A DNA stretch of 64,000 bases from Rubrivivax gelatinosus IL144 (GCF_000284255.1 NC_017075.1:4216001-4280000), one strand, 5' to 3'. Positions 37,562-46,212 are shown, counted from the first letter of the stretch. Translations and numbers: made by a program. The notes: generated by a model not told the origin, from the letters alone.

Positions 37562-38022
37562 AGCCCGTGCTGAACGCCGCCGGCACCCGCCGGCGGCTTT
37601 TCCTTTTGAGCGCCGCGCTGCTGCCCTTCGCACCCGCAGCGCGTGCCGACGAGCTGCTCACTTTCGACGGCCTGTACGAAAGCGTCGGCGTGCTCGGCAT
37701 CCGCTACTCGGAGCGCGCGCGGGCGCTGCGCGGCCAGGCGGTGCGCATGCGCGGCTTCATGGCGCCGCCGCTCAAGCCCGAGAGCCGCTTCTTCGTGCTG
37801 ACGCGTGCGCCGGTCTCGGTGTGCCCGTTCTGCGCCTCCGATGCCGAATGGCCGGTCGACATCGTCGTCGTCTACCTGCGCGAAACGCTGGCGCCGGTGG
37901 ACTTCAACCGCCGCGTCGAAGCGACCGGCCGGCTGGAGATCGGCTCCTGGACCGACCCGCATACCGGCTTCGTCAGCCAGGTGCGGCTGGTCGACGCCCA
38001 GGTGCACGAGGTCGGGCGGTGA
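37558..38022 (+). CDS. Exported small protein of a metal-associated ABC locus (PA4066-like)
   Basis: 154 residues. The N-terminus TRRRLFLLSAALLPFAPAARA is a Tat-like signal with twin arginines. The mature part contains RMRGFMAPPLKPESRFFVL and a Cys pair in VSVCPFCASDAEWPVD, resembling DUF3299-type proteins. In Pseudomonas aeruginosa a DUF3299 protein (PA4066) is encoded with an FtsX permease and ATPase in a Zur-regulated operon; here the same two partners follow with overlapping starts. The Cys pair could bind metal. An intrinsic-terminator-like hairpin (37576-37607) lies within the signal-peptide codons. The start at GTG 37558 is tentative; GTG 37567 is possible. Confidence 0.65.
   Translation: MKPVLNAAGTRRRLFLLSAALLPFAPAARADELLTFDGLYESVGVLGIRYSERARALRGQAVRMRGFMAPPLKPESRFFVLTRAPVSVCPFCASDAEWPVDIVVVYLRETLAPVDFNRRVEATGRLEIGSWTDPHTGFVSQVRLVDAQVHEVGR
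37576..37607 (+). terminator. Rho-independent terminator-like hairpin inside the signal-peptide codons
   Basis: A 9-bp perfect stem GCCGCCGGC / GCCGGCGGC with loop ACCC is followed directly by TTTTCCTTTT, 14 bases after the alkaline phosphatase stop. It is the best intrinsic-terminator pattern in the window. It overlaps codons for RRRLFLL in the next gene, so full termination would silence the downstream ABC genes unless they have their own promoter or read-through is regulated. Confidence 0.7.
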
Positions 38023-38690
38023 GCGCGGGGCTGAGCGTCGACGGCCTGCGCGTGCGCTTTCGCGGCGAAGCCGCCGACCTGTTCACCATCGACACGCTGA
38101 CGCTGGCGCCCGGCGCCAGCCTGGGCATCCGCGGGCCTTCGGGCGCCGGCAAGACGACGCTGTTCAACTGCCTGGCCGGCATCGAGACGCCGCAGGCCGG
38201 CCGCGTGGCCTGGCAGGGCGAGGACATCGCCGCGCTGCCCGAAGGCGCACGCGACCGCTGGCGGCGGCGCGCCGTCGGCCTGGTGTTCCAGGACTTCCAC
38301 CTCGTCGACGGCCTGGACGCGCTGGCCAACGTGCTGCTGCCGGCGCACTTCGGCCGCTGGCGCCCGGCGGCCGACGAACGCGAGCGCGCCGCCACGCTGC
38401 TGCGCCGCGTCGGCATCACCTCGCCGCGGCGCGAGGTGGCGCTGATGTCGCGCGGCGAACGCCAGCGCGTGGCCATCGCCCGCGCGCTGCTGCACCGCCC
38501 GCCGGCGCTGCTGGCCGACGAACCGACCGCCAGCCTGGACCCCGAGCACCGCGCCGAGGTCGCCACGCTGCTGACCGAAGCCGCACGCGAAACCGGCGCC
38601 AGCCTCGTCGTCTTCTCGCACGACCTGGAGCTGCTGGCGCGCCTGGACCGCGGCGCCGAGCTGCGCGACGGCCGGCTGACGGAGGCCTGA
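38019..38690 (+). CDS. ABC transporter ATP-binding protein (LolD/MacB type)
   Basis: 223 residues. Walker A GPSGAGKTTLFNCLAG, Q-loop VGLVFQDFHLVDGL, signature LMSRGERQRVAIARAL (SRGE in place of SGGQ), Walker B ALLADEPTASLD and switch His in VVFSHDLELL. It powers the FtsX-type permease encoded next, with overlaps on both sides (GTGA before, TGATG after). By synteny it corresponds to PA4064 of Pseudomonas, a Zur-controlled locus with proposed zinc link. Confidence 0.9.
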   Translation: MSAGLSVDGLRVRFRGEAADLFTIDTLTLAPGASLGIRGPSGAGKTTLFNCLAGIETPQAGRVAWQGEDIAALPEGARDRWRRRAVGLVFQDFHLVDGLDALANVLLPAHFGRWRPAADERERAATLLRRVGITSPRREVALMSRGERQRVAIARALLHRPPALLADEPTASLDPEHRAEVATLLTEAARETGASLVVFSHDLELLARLDRGAELRDGRLTEA

Positions 38691-39931
38691 TGCCGCTGCC
38701 CAACCCCTTGCCCGTCGTCTGGGCCGACCTGCGCCGCAACCGCCTGCTGGGCGCGGTGACGGTGCTGCTGGTGGCGCTGGCGGTGGCCGTCGGCGTCGCC
38801 GTGATCTCGCAGGAACGCGCGCTGCGCCAGGGCAGCGCACGCGCCGCCGACGACTTCGACCTCATCGTCGGCGCGCCCGGCAGCCCGACGCAGCTGGTGC
38901 TGAGCACCGTCTACCTGCAGCTGCAGGCGCTGCCGCTCTTGGACGGCGCGGTGCTGGCGCGTGCCGCCAGCGCGCCGGGCGTGGCCTACGCCGCGCCGAT
39001 CGCCTTCGGCGACCACTGGCAGGGCCACCCGGTGATCGGTACCGTCGCCGCCTTCGCCAGCCGCGGCGGCACGCTGGCGCCGGCCGAGGGCCGGCTGTTC
39101 CAGCGCCGCGGCGAGGCCGTCGTCGGCGCCGCGGTGCCGGCCGCGCTGGGCGCTGCGCTGCGGCCGGCGCACGGGCTGCACGACGAGGACGGCGACGAGG
39201 ACGAGCACGCCGGCCACGACCCGCACCACGCCCACGACCTGAGCTACACCGTCGTCGGCCGCCTGCCGCCGCGCCACAACGCCTGGGACCGCGCGATCCT
39301 GGTGCCGGTGGAAGACGTCTGGGCGCTGCACGGCCTGCCCGGCGGCCATGCCGACGGTGACGATCACCTGGGCCCGCCCTGGGCCGCCGAGCGCCTGCCC
39401 GGCGTGCCGGCGCTGGCGATCAAACCGGCCAGCGTGGCCGCCGCCTACACGCTGCGCGGCCAGTTCCGCACGCCGCAGAGCGTGGCGCTGTTCCCGGCCG
39501 AGGTGCTCAACGAGCTCTACGTGCTGCTGGGCAACGTGCGCGACCTGATGGCGCTGCTGGCGCTGGCGACGCAGGTGCTGGTCGTGGCCGCGGTGCTGGT
39601 GGTGCTGCTGGTCGGCTTCCTGGCGCGCCAGCGCCAGTTCGCGGTGTTGCGCGCCATCGGCGCCGGCCGCGGCTACGTCTTCGCGGTCGTCTGGATCGAG
39701 GTGGCGGCGCTGATCCTGGCCGGCGCGCTGGCCGGCGCGGCGCTGGGGTATGCCGGCTCGCTGGGCCTGTCGGCCTGGCTGGCGCAGCGCACCGGTTTTG
39801 CGCTGCCGGCAACGCTGGGCGCGGCCGAGCTGCGGCTGGTGGCCGGGCTCGTCGTCGCCGGGCTGCTGATCGCGCTGCTGCCAGCGGCACAGGCTTTCCG
39901 CCGGCCGATCGCCGCCGGGCTGCGCGGCTGA
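38690..39931 (+). CDS. FtsX-family permease with His/Asp-rich periplasmic loop
   Basis: 413 residues with the MacB/LolC layout: TM1 at about 19-40, a large periplasmic domain, then three helices near the C-terminus (LALATQVLVVAAVLVVLLVG; FAVLRAIGAGRGYVFAVV). The periplasmic domain contains a loop with HDEDGDEDEHAGHDPHHAHD, about residues 164-183, and a second short HADGDDH, which look like metal-binding segments. It forms a complex with the preceding ATPase. Zinc handling or envelope lipid transport under zinc limitation is inferred from this loop and from the PA4065-like context. Confidence 0.85.
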   Translation: MPLPNPLPVVWADLRRNRLLGAVTVLLVALAVAVGVAVISQERALRQGSARAADDFDLIVGAPGSPTQLVLSTVYLQLQALPLLDGAVLARAASAPGVAYAAPIAFGDHWQGHPVIGTVAAFASRGGTLAPAEGRLFQRRGEAVVGAAVPAALGAALRPAHGLHDEDGDEDEHAGHDPHHAHDLSYTVVGRLPPRHNAWDRAILVPVEDVWALHGLPGGHADGDDHLGPPWAAERLPGVPALAIKPASVAAAYTLRGQFRTPQSVALFPAEVLNELYVLLGNVRDLMALLALATQVLVVAAVLVVLLVGFLARQRQFAVLRAIGAGRGYVFAVVWIEVAALILAGALAGAALGYAGSLGLSAWLAQRTGFALPATLGAAELRLVAGLVVAGLLIALLPAAQAFRRPIAAGLRG

Positions 39932-40090
39932 GCGGGCGGCCCCGCGGCGCGGGCGTCTGTTCATCGACGGCGTGCGGGGAGCGCGCGATCATGCGGGCCA
40001 CGGGCCCGGCGCGCGAGACACGCCCCGGCCCGGCGAGCGCCGGCGCACTCGCGGCGCATTCGACAGACACCCACGCTGAAGGAGAACCGC

Positions 40091-41188
40091 ATGGCACGCA
40101 CGATGAAAGCCGCCGTCTTCGTCGAGAAGGGCCGCATCGAACTGCGCGAGAAGCCCATCCCCGAGGTCGGCCCCAACGACGCGCTGCTGCGCATCACGAC
40201 GACGACGATCTGCGGCACCGACGTCCACATCCTGAAGGGCGAATATCCGGTGGCGCCGGGCCTGACGGTGGGCCACGAGCCGGTGGGCGTGATCGAGAAG
40301 CTGGGCTCGGCGGTCGTCGGCTACCAGGAGGGCCAGCGTGTGATCGCCGGCGCGATCTGCCCCAACTTCAACAGCTATGCCGCGATGGACGGCAAGCCCA
40401 GCCAGGACGGCAGCTACCTGATCCCGTCGGGCCGCTGCGGCTGCCACGGCTACAAGGCGACGGCCGGCTGGCGCTTCGGCAACCTGATCGACGGCACCCA
40501 GGCCGAGTACGTGCTGGTGCCCGACGCCCAGGCCAACCTGGCGCCGGTGCCCGACGGCTTGACGGACGAGCAGGTGCTGATGTGCCCGGACATCATGTCC
40601 ACCGGCTTTGCCGGCGCCGAGAACGCCGGCATCCGCCTGGGCGACACCGTCGTCGTCTTCGCCCAGGGCCCGATCGGCCTGTGCGCCGCGGCCGGCGCGC
40701 GGCTGATGGGCGCCACGACGGTGATCGGCGTCGACGGCAACGACCACCGGCTGGAAGTGGCAAAACAGATGGGCGCCGACTTGACGCTGAACTTCAAGCG
40801 CTGCGACGTCGTGGCCGAGGTGATGAAGCTGACCGGCGGCCGCGGCGCCGACGCCGCGATCGAGGCGCTGGGCACGCAGCAGACCTTCGAGGGCGCTCTG
40901 CGCGTGCTGAAGCCGGGCGGCACGCTGTCCAGCCTGGGCGTGTACTCCGAAGACCTGCGCATCCCGATGGCGGCGTTCGCCGCCGGGCTGGGCGACCACA
41001 CGATCAAGACCGCGCTGTGCCCCGGCGGCAAGGAACGCATGCGCCGGCTGATGAACGTCATCGAGGCCGGGCGGCTGGACCTGTCGCCGATGGTGACGCA
41101 CCACTACCGGCTCGACGACATCGTCGCCGCCTACGAGCTGTTTGCGAACCAGCGCGACGGCGTGCTGAAGGTGGCACTGAAGCCCTGA
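40091..41188 (+). CDS. Zinc-dependent alcohol dehydrogenase (MDR family)
   Basis: 365 residues. Catalytic zinc ligands are in TICGTDVH (Cys) and VGHEPVG (His, Glu). The nucleotide-binding turn is VVFAQGPIGLCAAAGARLMG with the following VIGVDGNDHR. The structural-zinc loop found in horse-liver type enzymes is replaced by a segment with SGRCGCHGYKAT, as in Clostridium-type secondary alcohol dehydrogenases. It oxidises alcohols or reduces ketones/aldehydes with NAD(P). GGAGAA precedes the ATG. It has no operon partner: the next genes have an AT-rich promoter region of their own. Confidence 0.88.
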   Translation: MARTMKAAVFVEKGRIELREKPIPEVGPNDALLRITTTTICGTDVHILKGEYPVAPGLTVGHEPVGVIEKLGSAVVGYQEGQRVIAGAICPNFNSYAAMDGKPSQDGSYLIPSGRCGCHGYKATAGWRFGNLIDGTQAEYVLVPDAQANLAPVPDGLTDEQVLMCPDIMSTGFAGAENAGIRLGDTVVVFAQGPIGLCAAAGARLMGATTVIGVDGNDHRLEVAKQMGADLTLNFKRCDVVAEVMKLTGGRGADAAIEALGTQQTFEGALRVLKPGGTLSSLGVYSEDLRIPMAAFAAGLGDHTIKTALCPGGKERMRRLMNVIEAGRLDLSPMVTHHYRLDDIVAAYELFANQRDGVLKVALKP

Positions 41189-41282
41189 CCCGGCGCGCCG
41201 CTGCGGCGGCGAGAACGCCAGGGCGAAAAAGCGGGCAGGTTCCGCACGCGGGCGGCAAATCTGGCGCAGCCGGGTGTTTTGG

Positions 41283-41313
41283 GTGATTTAGATGACGAAA
41301 ATAGATAAATCAC
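41283..41313 (+). promoter_or_regulatory. AT-rich inverted repeat upstream of kaiC
   Basis: GTGATTTA and TAAATCAC are a perfect 8-bp inverted repeat separated by 15 bases, within the only clearly AT-rich stretch of the 258-base gap before kaiC. The arm centres are 23 bases apart, about two helical turns, which suits a dimeric regulator. A promoter here is inferred; I could not identify a convincing -35/-10 pair. Confidence 0.5.
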
Positions 41314-41446
41314 AAGTGCCGTGCCCGGCCGTGTGTTCCGATGCTGCTTTGCCGCCGCCCGGATCATTCCGGCCACGTCGGCGCTGTCTGAGTCGCGCCG
41401 TGGCTGCCGAGCCGGCGCACTCGGCGAGTCAACGGAACGGATTCCA

Positions 41447-43147
41447 GTGCCCATCAGAACCCTGACGACCATCCGCAAGTCGACCACCGGCGTCCAGGGC
41501 CTGGACGAACTCACCGCAGGCGGCCTGCCGTCTGGCCGCCCCACCCTGGTCTGCGGCGGCGCCGGCTGCGGCAAGACCTTGCTCGGCATGCAGTTCCTGG
41601 TGCACGGCGCGACGCAGGCGGGCGAACCCGGCGTCTTCATGGCCTTCGAGGAGACCGCTGCCGAGCTGGCCCAGAACGTGGCCTCGCTCGGTTTCGACCT
41701 CGAAGACCTGACGACGCGCGGCCTGCTCGCGGTGGACCACGTGCGCGTCGACCGCGACGCGTTCCAGGACAGCGGCGAGTACGACCTCGAGGGCCTGTTC
41801 ATCCGGCTGGGCCACGCGATCGACCGCATCGGCGCGAAACGCGTCGTGCTCGACACCATCGAGACCCTCTTCGGCGGGCTGCCCGATCCGGCCATCGTCC
41901 GGGCCGAACTGAGGCGCCTGTTCCGGTGGCTGAAGGACCGGGGCGTGACGACGCTCGTCACCGGCGAACGCGGCAGCGACCCGCTGGCCCTGACGCGCCA
42001 CGGACTCGAGGAGTACGTCGCCGACTGCGTCATCGTGCTCGACCACCGCGTGCAAGGCATGGTCTCGTCGCGACGGCTGCGCGTGATCAAGTACCGCGGC
42101 TCCAGGCACGGCACCAACGAGTACCCGTTCCTGATCGACGAAACCGGCATTTCGCTGCTCCCGGTGACGGCGCTGGGCCTGCATCACGAAGTCAGCGACG
42201 AGCGCGTGCCGTCCGGCGTGGCCGGGCTCGACGAGATGCTCGGCGGCGCCGGCTTCTTCCACGGCAGCAGCGTCCTGATCTCGGGCACCGCGGGCACCGG
42301 CAAGAGCAGCCTGGCGGCGCACATCACGGCGGCGGCGTGCGAACGCGGCGAGCGGGTGCTCTACTTTCCGTTCGAGGAGTCGTCCAGCCAGATCATGCGC
42401 AACATGCGCTCGATCGGCATCGACCTGGCGCGCTGGGTCGATTGCGGGCTGCTGCAGTTCCACGCCTCGCGCCCGACGCAGGCCGGGCTGGAGCTGCACC
42501 TGTCCAGGATGCTCGCGCAGATCGTCGCGTTCGACCCGCAGGTGGTCGTCGTGGACCCGCTCAACAGCTTCGTCACCACCGGCAACGCCGACGACGTCAA
42601 GCTGATGCTGCTGCGCCTGATCGACACCCTCAAGCAGCGCCAGACGACCGCGTTCTTCACCAGCCTGACGGCCGGTGGCGAAGGGCTGGAACGCACCGAC
42701 ACCGCGATCTCGTCGCTGATCGACACCTGGCTGCTGGTGCGCGACATCGAAAGCGGCGGCGAACGCAACCGCGGCCTGTACATCCTCAAGTCGCGCGGCA
42801 TGCCGCACTCCAACCAGGTGCGCGAGTTCACGATCACGCACGACGGCATCGCGCTGCGCGAGCCTTACAACGGCCCGCAGGGCGCGCTGACCGGCTCGGC
42901 CCGGCTGGCACAGGAAGCGCGGGAGCAGGCCGATCAGGTGCTGCGGGAAGAAGAGGTCCGCCGCAAGCAGGAAGAGCTGTCCCGCCGCCGGGCGGCGATG
43001 GAAGCGCAGATCACCGCGATGCGCGAGGATTTCGCGGCGCTGGAAGCCGAGACCCAGACGCTCGTCGTGCAGGCCCGCACGCGCGAGGAGCAACTGCTGC
43101 AGGACCGGCGCGCGATGGCGCGCAGCCGCAAGTCGGAGGCGCAATGA
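41447..43147 (+). CDS. kaiC: KaiC-type circadian clock ATPase/kinase
   Basis: 566 residues with two RecA-like KaiC domains. CI has Walker A GGAGCGKT at 37-44 and catalytic glutamates in AFEETAAEL. CII has Walker A GTAGTGKSS near 281-289 and glutamates in FEESSSQIM. The autophosphorylation site corresponding to S431/T432 of Synechococcus reads TDTAISSLIDT, so it is Ser-Ser. A charged coiled coil of about 80 residues (EAREQADQVLREEEV...) replaces the usual KaiA-binding tail. GTG start at 41447. kaiB overlaps its stop; no kaiA is present, as in other purple bacteria. Confidence 0.93.
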   Translation: MPIRTLTTIRKSTTGVQGLDELTAGGLPSGRPTLVCGGAGCGKTLLGMQFLVHGATQAGEPGVFMAFEETAAELAQNVASLGFDLEDLTTRGLLAVDHVRVDRDAFQDSGEYDLEGLFIRLGHAIDRIGAKRVVLDTIETLFGGLPDPAIVRAELRRLFRWLKDRGVTTLVTGERGSDPLALTRHGLEEYVADCVIVLDHRVQGMVSSRRLRVIKYRGSRHGTNEYPFLIDETGISLLPVTALGLHHEVSDERVPSGVAGLDEMLGGAGFFHGSSVLISGTAGTGKSSLAAHITAAACERGERVLYFPFEESSSQIMRNMRSIGIDLARWVDCGLLQFHASRPTQAGLELHLSRMLAQIVAFDPQVVVVDPLNSFVTTGNADDVKLMLLRLIDTLKQRQTTAFFTSLTAGGEGLERTDTAISSLIDTWLLVRDIESGGERNRGLYILKSRGMPHSNQVREFTITHDGIALREPYNGPQGALTGSARLAQEAREQADQVLREEEVRRKQEELSRRRAAMEAQITAMREDFAALEAETQTLVVQARTREEQLLQDRRAMARSRKSEAQ

Positions 43148-43452
43148 ACGAACAGGCACCGGCGGCCCCCGCCGAACACGAGTTCGTCCTGCGCCTGTAC
43201 GTGGCGGGCCACACGCCGCGCTCGCTGCGCGCGGTGGCCAACATGCAGCGCATCTGTCTGGAGCAGTTGCATGGCCAGTACCAGCTCGAGGTGATCGACC
43301 TGTACCAGCAGCCGCAGCTGGCCGAGGGCGAGCAGATCGTCGCGGTGCCCGCGCTGATCAAGCGCCTGCCGCCGCCGCTGCGCATGGTGGTCGGCGACAT
43401 GTCGGACACCGAGCGGGTCCTGGTCGGGCTCGACCTGCTGCCACGAAGCTGA
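43144..43452 (+). CDS. kaiB: KaiB clock protein
   Basis: 102 residues with the fold-switching KaiB sequence: FVLRLYVAGHTPRSLRAVANM, LEVIDLYQQPQLAEGEQIVA, VPALIKRLPPPLRMVVGDMS. KaiB binds the KaiC CI ring after its fold switch. The ATG overlaps the kaiC stop (ATGA). It is followed after seven bases by a PAS/GGDEF/EAL gene, so the three are almost certainly one transcript. Confidence 0.95.
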   Translation: MNEQAPAAPAEHEFVLRLYVAGHTPRSLRAVANMQRICLEQLHGQYQLEVIDLYQQPQLAEGEQIVAVPALIKRLPPPLRMVVGDMSDTERVLVGLDLLPRS

Positions 43453-43459
43453 TCGAGCC

Positions 43460-46174
43460 ATGGCGAACGCGCTCGAACCGCCGCACCAGGCGCCGCCGGC
43501 CGCGCAAGGCCTGCAGGCGCGGCACGACGCCCTGCTGCGCGAGTGCCGGGCCCTGCAGGCGAAGCTCTCGCGTGCCGAGCAGGCGCTGCGCGGGATCGGC
43601 GACGGCGAGGTCGACGCGCTGTTCCTGCCGGGCTCGAACGGCCTGGAGCTGTTCACGCGCGACGGCGCCGACCGGTCCTACCGGCTGCTGATCGAGGAGA
43701 TGGGCGAAGGCGCGCTGACGCTTACGCCGGACGGCGTCGTCACCTACGCCAACCGCCGCTTCGCCGAGATGCTGCAGCGGCCGCTGAGCCGGGTCATCGG
43801 TTCGCTGCTCGCGGACTGCGTCGCCCCCGAGGCGCAGGCCGCGCTGGCGCCGCTGCTGGCGCACGACGGGCAGCCCAAACGCTCCGCCGAACTCGACCTG
43901 ATCACCGACGGCGGGCAACGCGTGCCCATCCTGCTGACCGTCAACCGCCTGGTCGTCGACGGCCTGCCCGATGCGCTGTGCATGGTCGCGACCGACCTGA
44001 GCGGGCAGCGCATCAGCGATGCCGCGGCCCAGGCGCGGCGCGCGCTGTTCGACCTGGTGGCCGAGCAGGCGCGGACCGAAGAGAGCCTGCGCGCCAGCCT
44101 GGCCACGCTGCACCTGCGCGACCGCGCGCTGGGGGCGATCTCGCAGGGCGTGATGATCTCCGACGCCGCGGGCCTCATCACCTACGTGAACGCCGGCTGC
44201 ACCGTGATCACGGGCTACACCGAAGCCGAGATGGTCGGCCGCCCGGCCGCCTTCCTGCACGGCGCCGACACCGACCCCGGCCTGCTGCGCGCCCTGCGCG
44301 ATGCGCTGCGCACGTCCAGCCCCTTCCACGGCGAGCTGCTGAACTACCGCAAGGACGGCACCCCGTTCTGGAACGAGATGTCGCTCGCGCCCGTGCTCGA
44401 CGCGCAGGGCGTGACCATCCAGTTCGTCGGCGTGATGTCGGACGTCAGCGCACGCCGCGAACTGGCGGCGCAGCTGCTGCTGGCGGCCAAGGTGTTCGAG
44501 CAGAGCGGCGAGGGCTTCTACGTCGCCGACCTGCAGCACCGCATCGTCAAGGTCAACCAGGCCTTCACCACGATCACCGGCTACGACGCGGCCGACGTGC
44601 TGGGGCGCACGCCGGACCTGTTCCGCTCCAAACGCCACGACCGCCAGTTCCACGCCGCCATCTGGGCCGAGGCGGCCGAGCACGGGCACTGGCACGGCGA
44701 GGTGTGGAGCCGCCGCAAGGACGGCAGCGAATATCCGCAATGGCTGTCGATGAGCCTGGTGGCCGACGCCGGCGGCCAGGCCGCGCACTTCATCGCCTCG
44801 TTCATCGACATCACGCGGCGCAAGGACGCCGAGGACAGCATCCGCCGGCTGGCGCATTACGACTCGCTGACCGGCCTGCCGAACCGCGCGCTGCTCAGCG
44901 ACCGGGCCTCGCACGCGCTGCGTGTGGCGCGGCGCAACCGCGAGTCGATGGCGCTGATGTTCATCGACCTCGACCACTTCAAGATCATCAACGACTCGCT
45001 GGGGCATGCCGTCGGCGACGCGCTGCTGGTGGCGCTGGCCGAACGCTTCCGCGGGGCGCTGCGCGAGCAGGACACCTTGTCGCGCACCGGGGGCGACGAG
45101 TTCGTGCTGCTGCTGCCCGGCACCGACGCACCGGGCGCGTCGCGCGTGGCGCGCAAGCTGCTGGCGCTGGCCGAGAAGCCCTACCACCTGGAGCAGTACG
45201 AGCTGTCGATCACGCCTTCGGTCGGCATCGCGCTGTACCCGGCGGACGGGGCCGACTACAACGCGCTGGCGCAGTCGGCGGACGCCGCGATGTACCAGGC
45301 CAAGCAGAACGGCCGCAACCGCTTCTGCTTCTACACCGCCGAGATCCAGGCCCAGTCGGTGCGCATGCTGCTGCTGGAAAACGCGCTGCGCCGTGCGCTC
45401 GAGCGCGGCGAGCTGAGCCTGAACTACCAGCCGCAGTTCCGCAGCGACGGCCGGTGCATCGTCGGCGCCGAGGTGCTGCTGCGCTGGCAGCATCCCGAAC
45501 TGGGTGCGGTGTCGCCCGCGGAGTTCATCCCGGTGGCCGAGAGCAGCGGCCTCATCACCTCGATCGGCGAGTGGGTGCTGCGCACCGCGACGCAGCAGCT
45601 GCGGACCTGGCTGACGAACGGCATCCCGGTGAAGACCTTGGCCGTCAACCTGTCGGCGGTGCAGTTCCGGCAGCCGCACCTGGCGGACATCGTCGCGGGC
45701 ATCCTGTCCGAGGCGGGCATCGAGGCCGGCCGGCTCGAACTCGAACTGACCGAGAGCGTGGCCTCCGACGACCCGGTGGCCGCCGTGACCGCGATGAACG
45801 AGCTGCACGCCCGGGGCGTGCAGCTGTCGATCGACGACTTCGGCACCGGCTACTCGTCGCTGAGCTACCTGAAACGCTTCAAGGTCTACAAGCTGAAGAT
45901 CGACCGCTCCTTCATCGGCGGCGTGATCGACAGCGCCGAGGATCAGGCCATCGTCACGGCCATCATCAACCTCGCCAAGGGCCTGGGCATGCGCACGATC
46001 GCCGAAGGCGTGGAGACCGAAGCCCAGGCGCACTTCCTGCGCAAACGCGGCTGCGACGAGCTGCAGGGCTACTGGCTGAGCCGGCCGCTGCGGGCCGACG
46101 AGTTCGCGGCCTTCGTCCAGGCGCACCGGGCCATGGCCGCTGACGAGGAGCCGCAGGCACTGCTGCCGGCTTGA
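43460..46174 (+). CDS. PAS-GGDEF-EAL c-di-GMP turnover protein
   Basis: 904 residues, no membrane segment. A short N-terminal coiled coil is followed by three PAS domains (LLIEEMGEGALTLTPDGVV, AISQGVMISDAAGLITYVN, VFEQSGEGFYVADLQHRIV). Next comes a GGDEF domain with intact RTGGDEF near 543 and an EAL domain with GAEVLLRWQHP near 668, LELELTESV and SIDDFGTGYSS. Both c-di-GMP synthesis and hydrolysis residues look present; the EAL motif reads EVL, which keeps the catalytic Glu. It lies seven bases after kaiB and is a likely output or partner of the Kai timer. Confidence 0.94.
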   Translation: MANALEPPHQAPPAAQGLQARHDALLRECRALQAKLSRAEQALRGIGDGEVDALFLPGSNGLELFTRDGADRSYRLLIEEMGEGALTLTPDGVVTYANRRFAEMLQRPLSRVIGSLLADCVAPEAQAALAPLLAHDGQPKRSAELDLITDGGQRVPILLTVNRLVVDGLPDALCMVATDLSGQRISDAAAQARRALFDLVAEQARTEESLRASLATLHLRDRALGAISQGVMISDAAGLITYVNAGCTVITGYTEAEMVGRPAAFLHGADTDPGLLRALRDALRTSSPFHGELLNYRKDGTPFWNEMSLAPVLDAQGVTIQFVGVMSDVSARRELAAQLLLAAKVFEQSGEGFYVADLQHRIVKVNQAFTTITGYDAADVLGRTPDLFRSKRHDRQFHAAIWAEAAEHGHWHGEVWSRRKDGSEYPQWLSMSLVADAGGQAAHFIASFIDITRRKDAEDSIRRLAHYDSLTGLPNRALLSDRASHALRVARRNRESMALMFIDLDHFKIINDSLGHAVGDALLVALAERFRGALREQDTLSRTGGDEFVLLLPGTDAPGASRVARKLLALAEKPYHLEQYELSITPSVGIALYPADGADYNALAQSADAAMYQAKQNGRNRFCFYTAEIQAQSVRMLLLENALRRALERGELSLNYQPQFRSDGRCIVGAEVLLRWQHPELGAVSPAEFIPVAESSGLITSIGEWVLRTATQQLRTWLTNGIPVKTLAVNLSAVQFRQPHLADIVAGILSEAGIEAGRLELELTESVASDDPVAAVTAMNELHARGVQLSIDDFGTGYSSLSYLKRFKVYKLKIDRSFIGGVIDSAEDQAIVTAIINLAKGLGMRTIAEGVETEAQAHFLRKRGCDELQGYWLSRPLRADEFAAFVQAHRAMAADEEPQALLPA

Positions 46175-46212
46175 GCCCGGCGGCCGGCTCGTCGGCGCGT
46201 AGCGCCCCGCCC

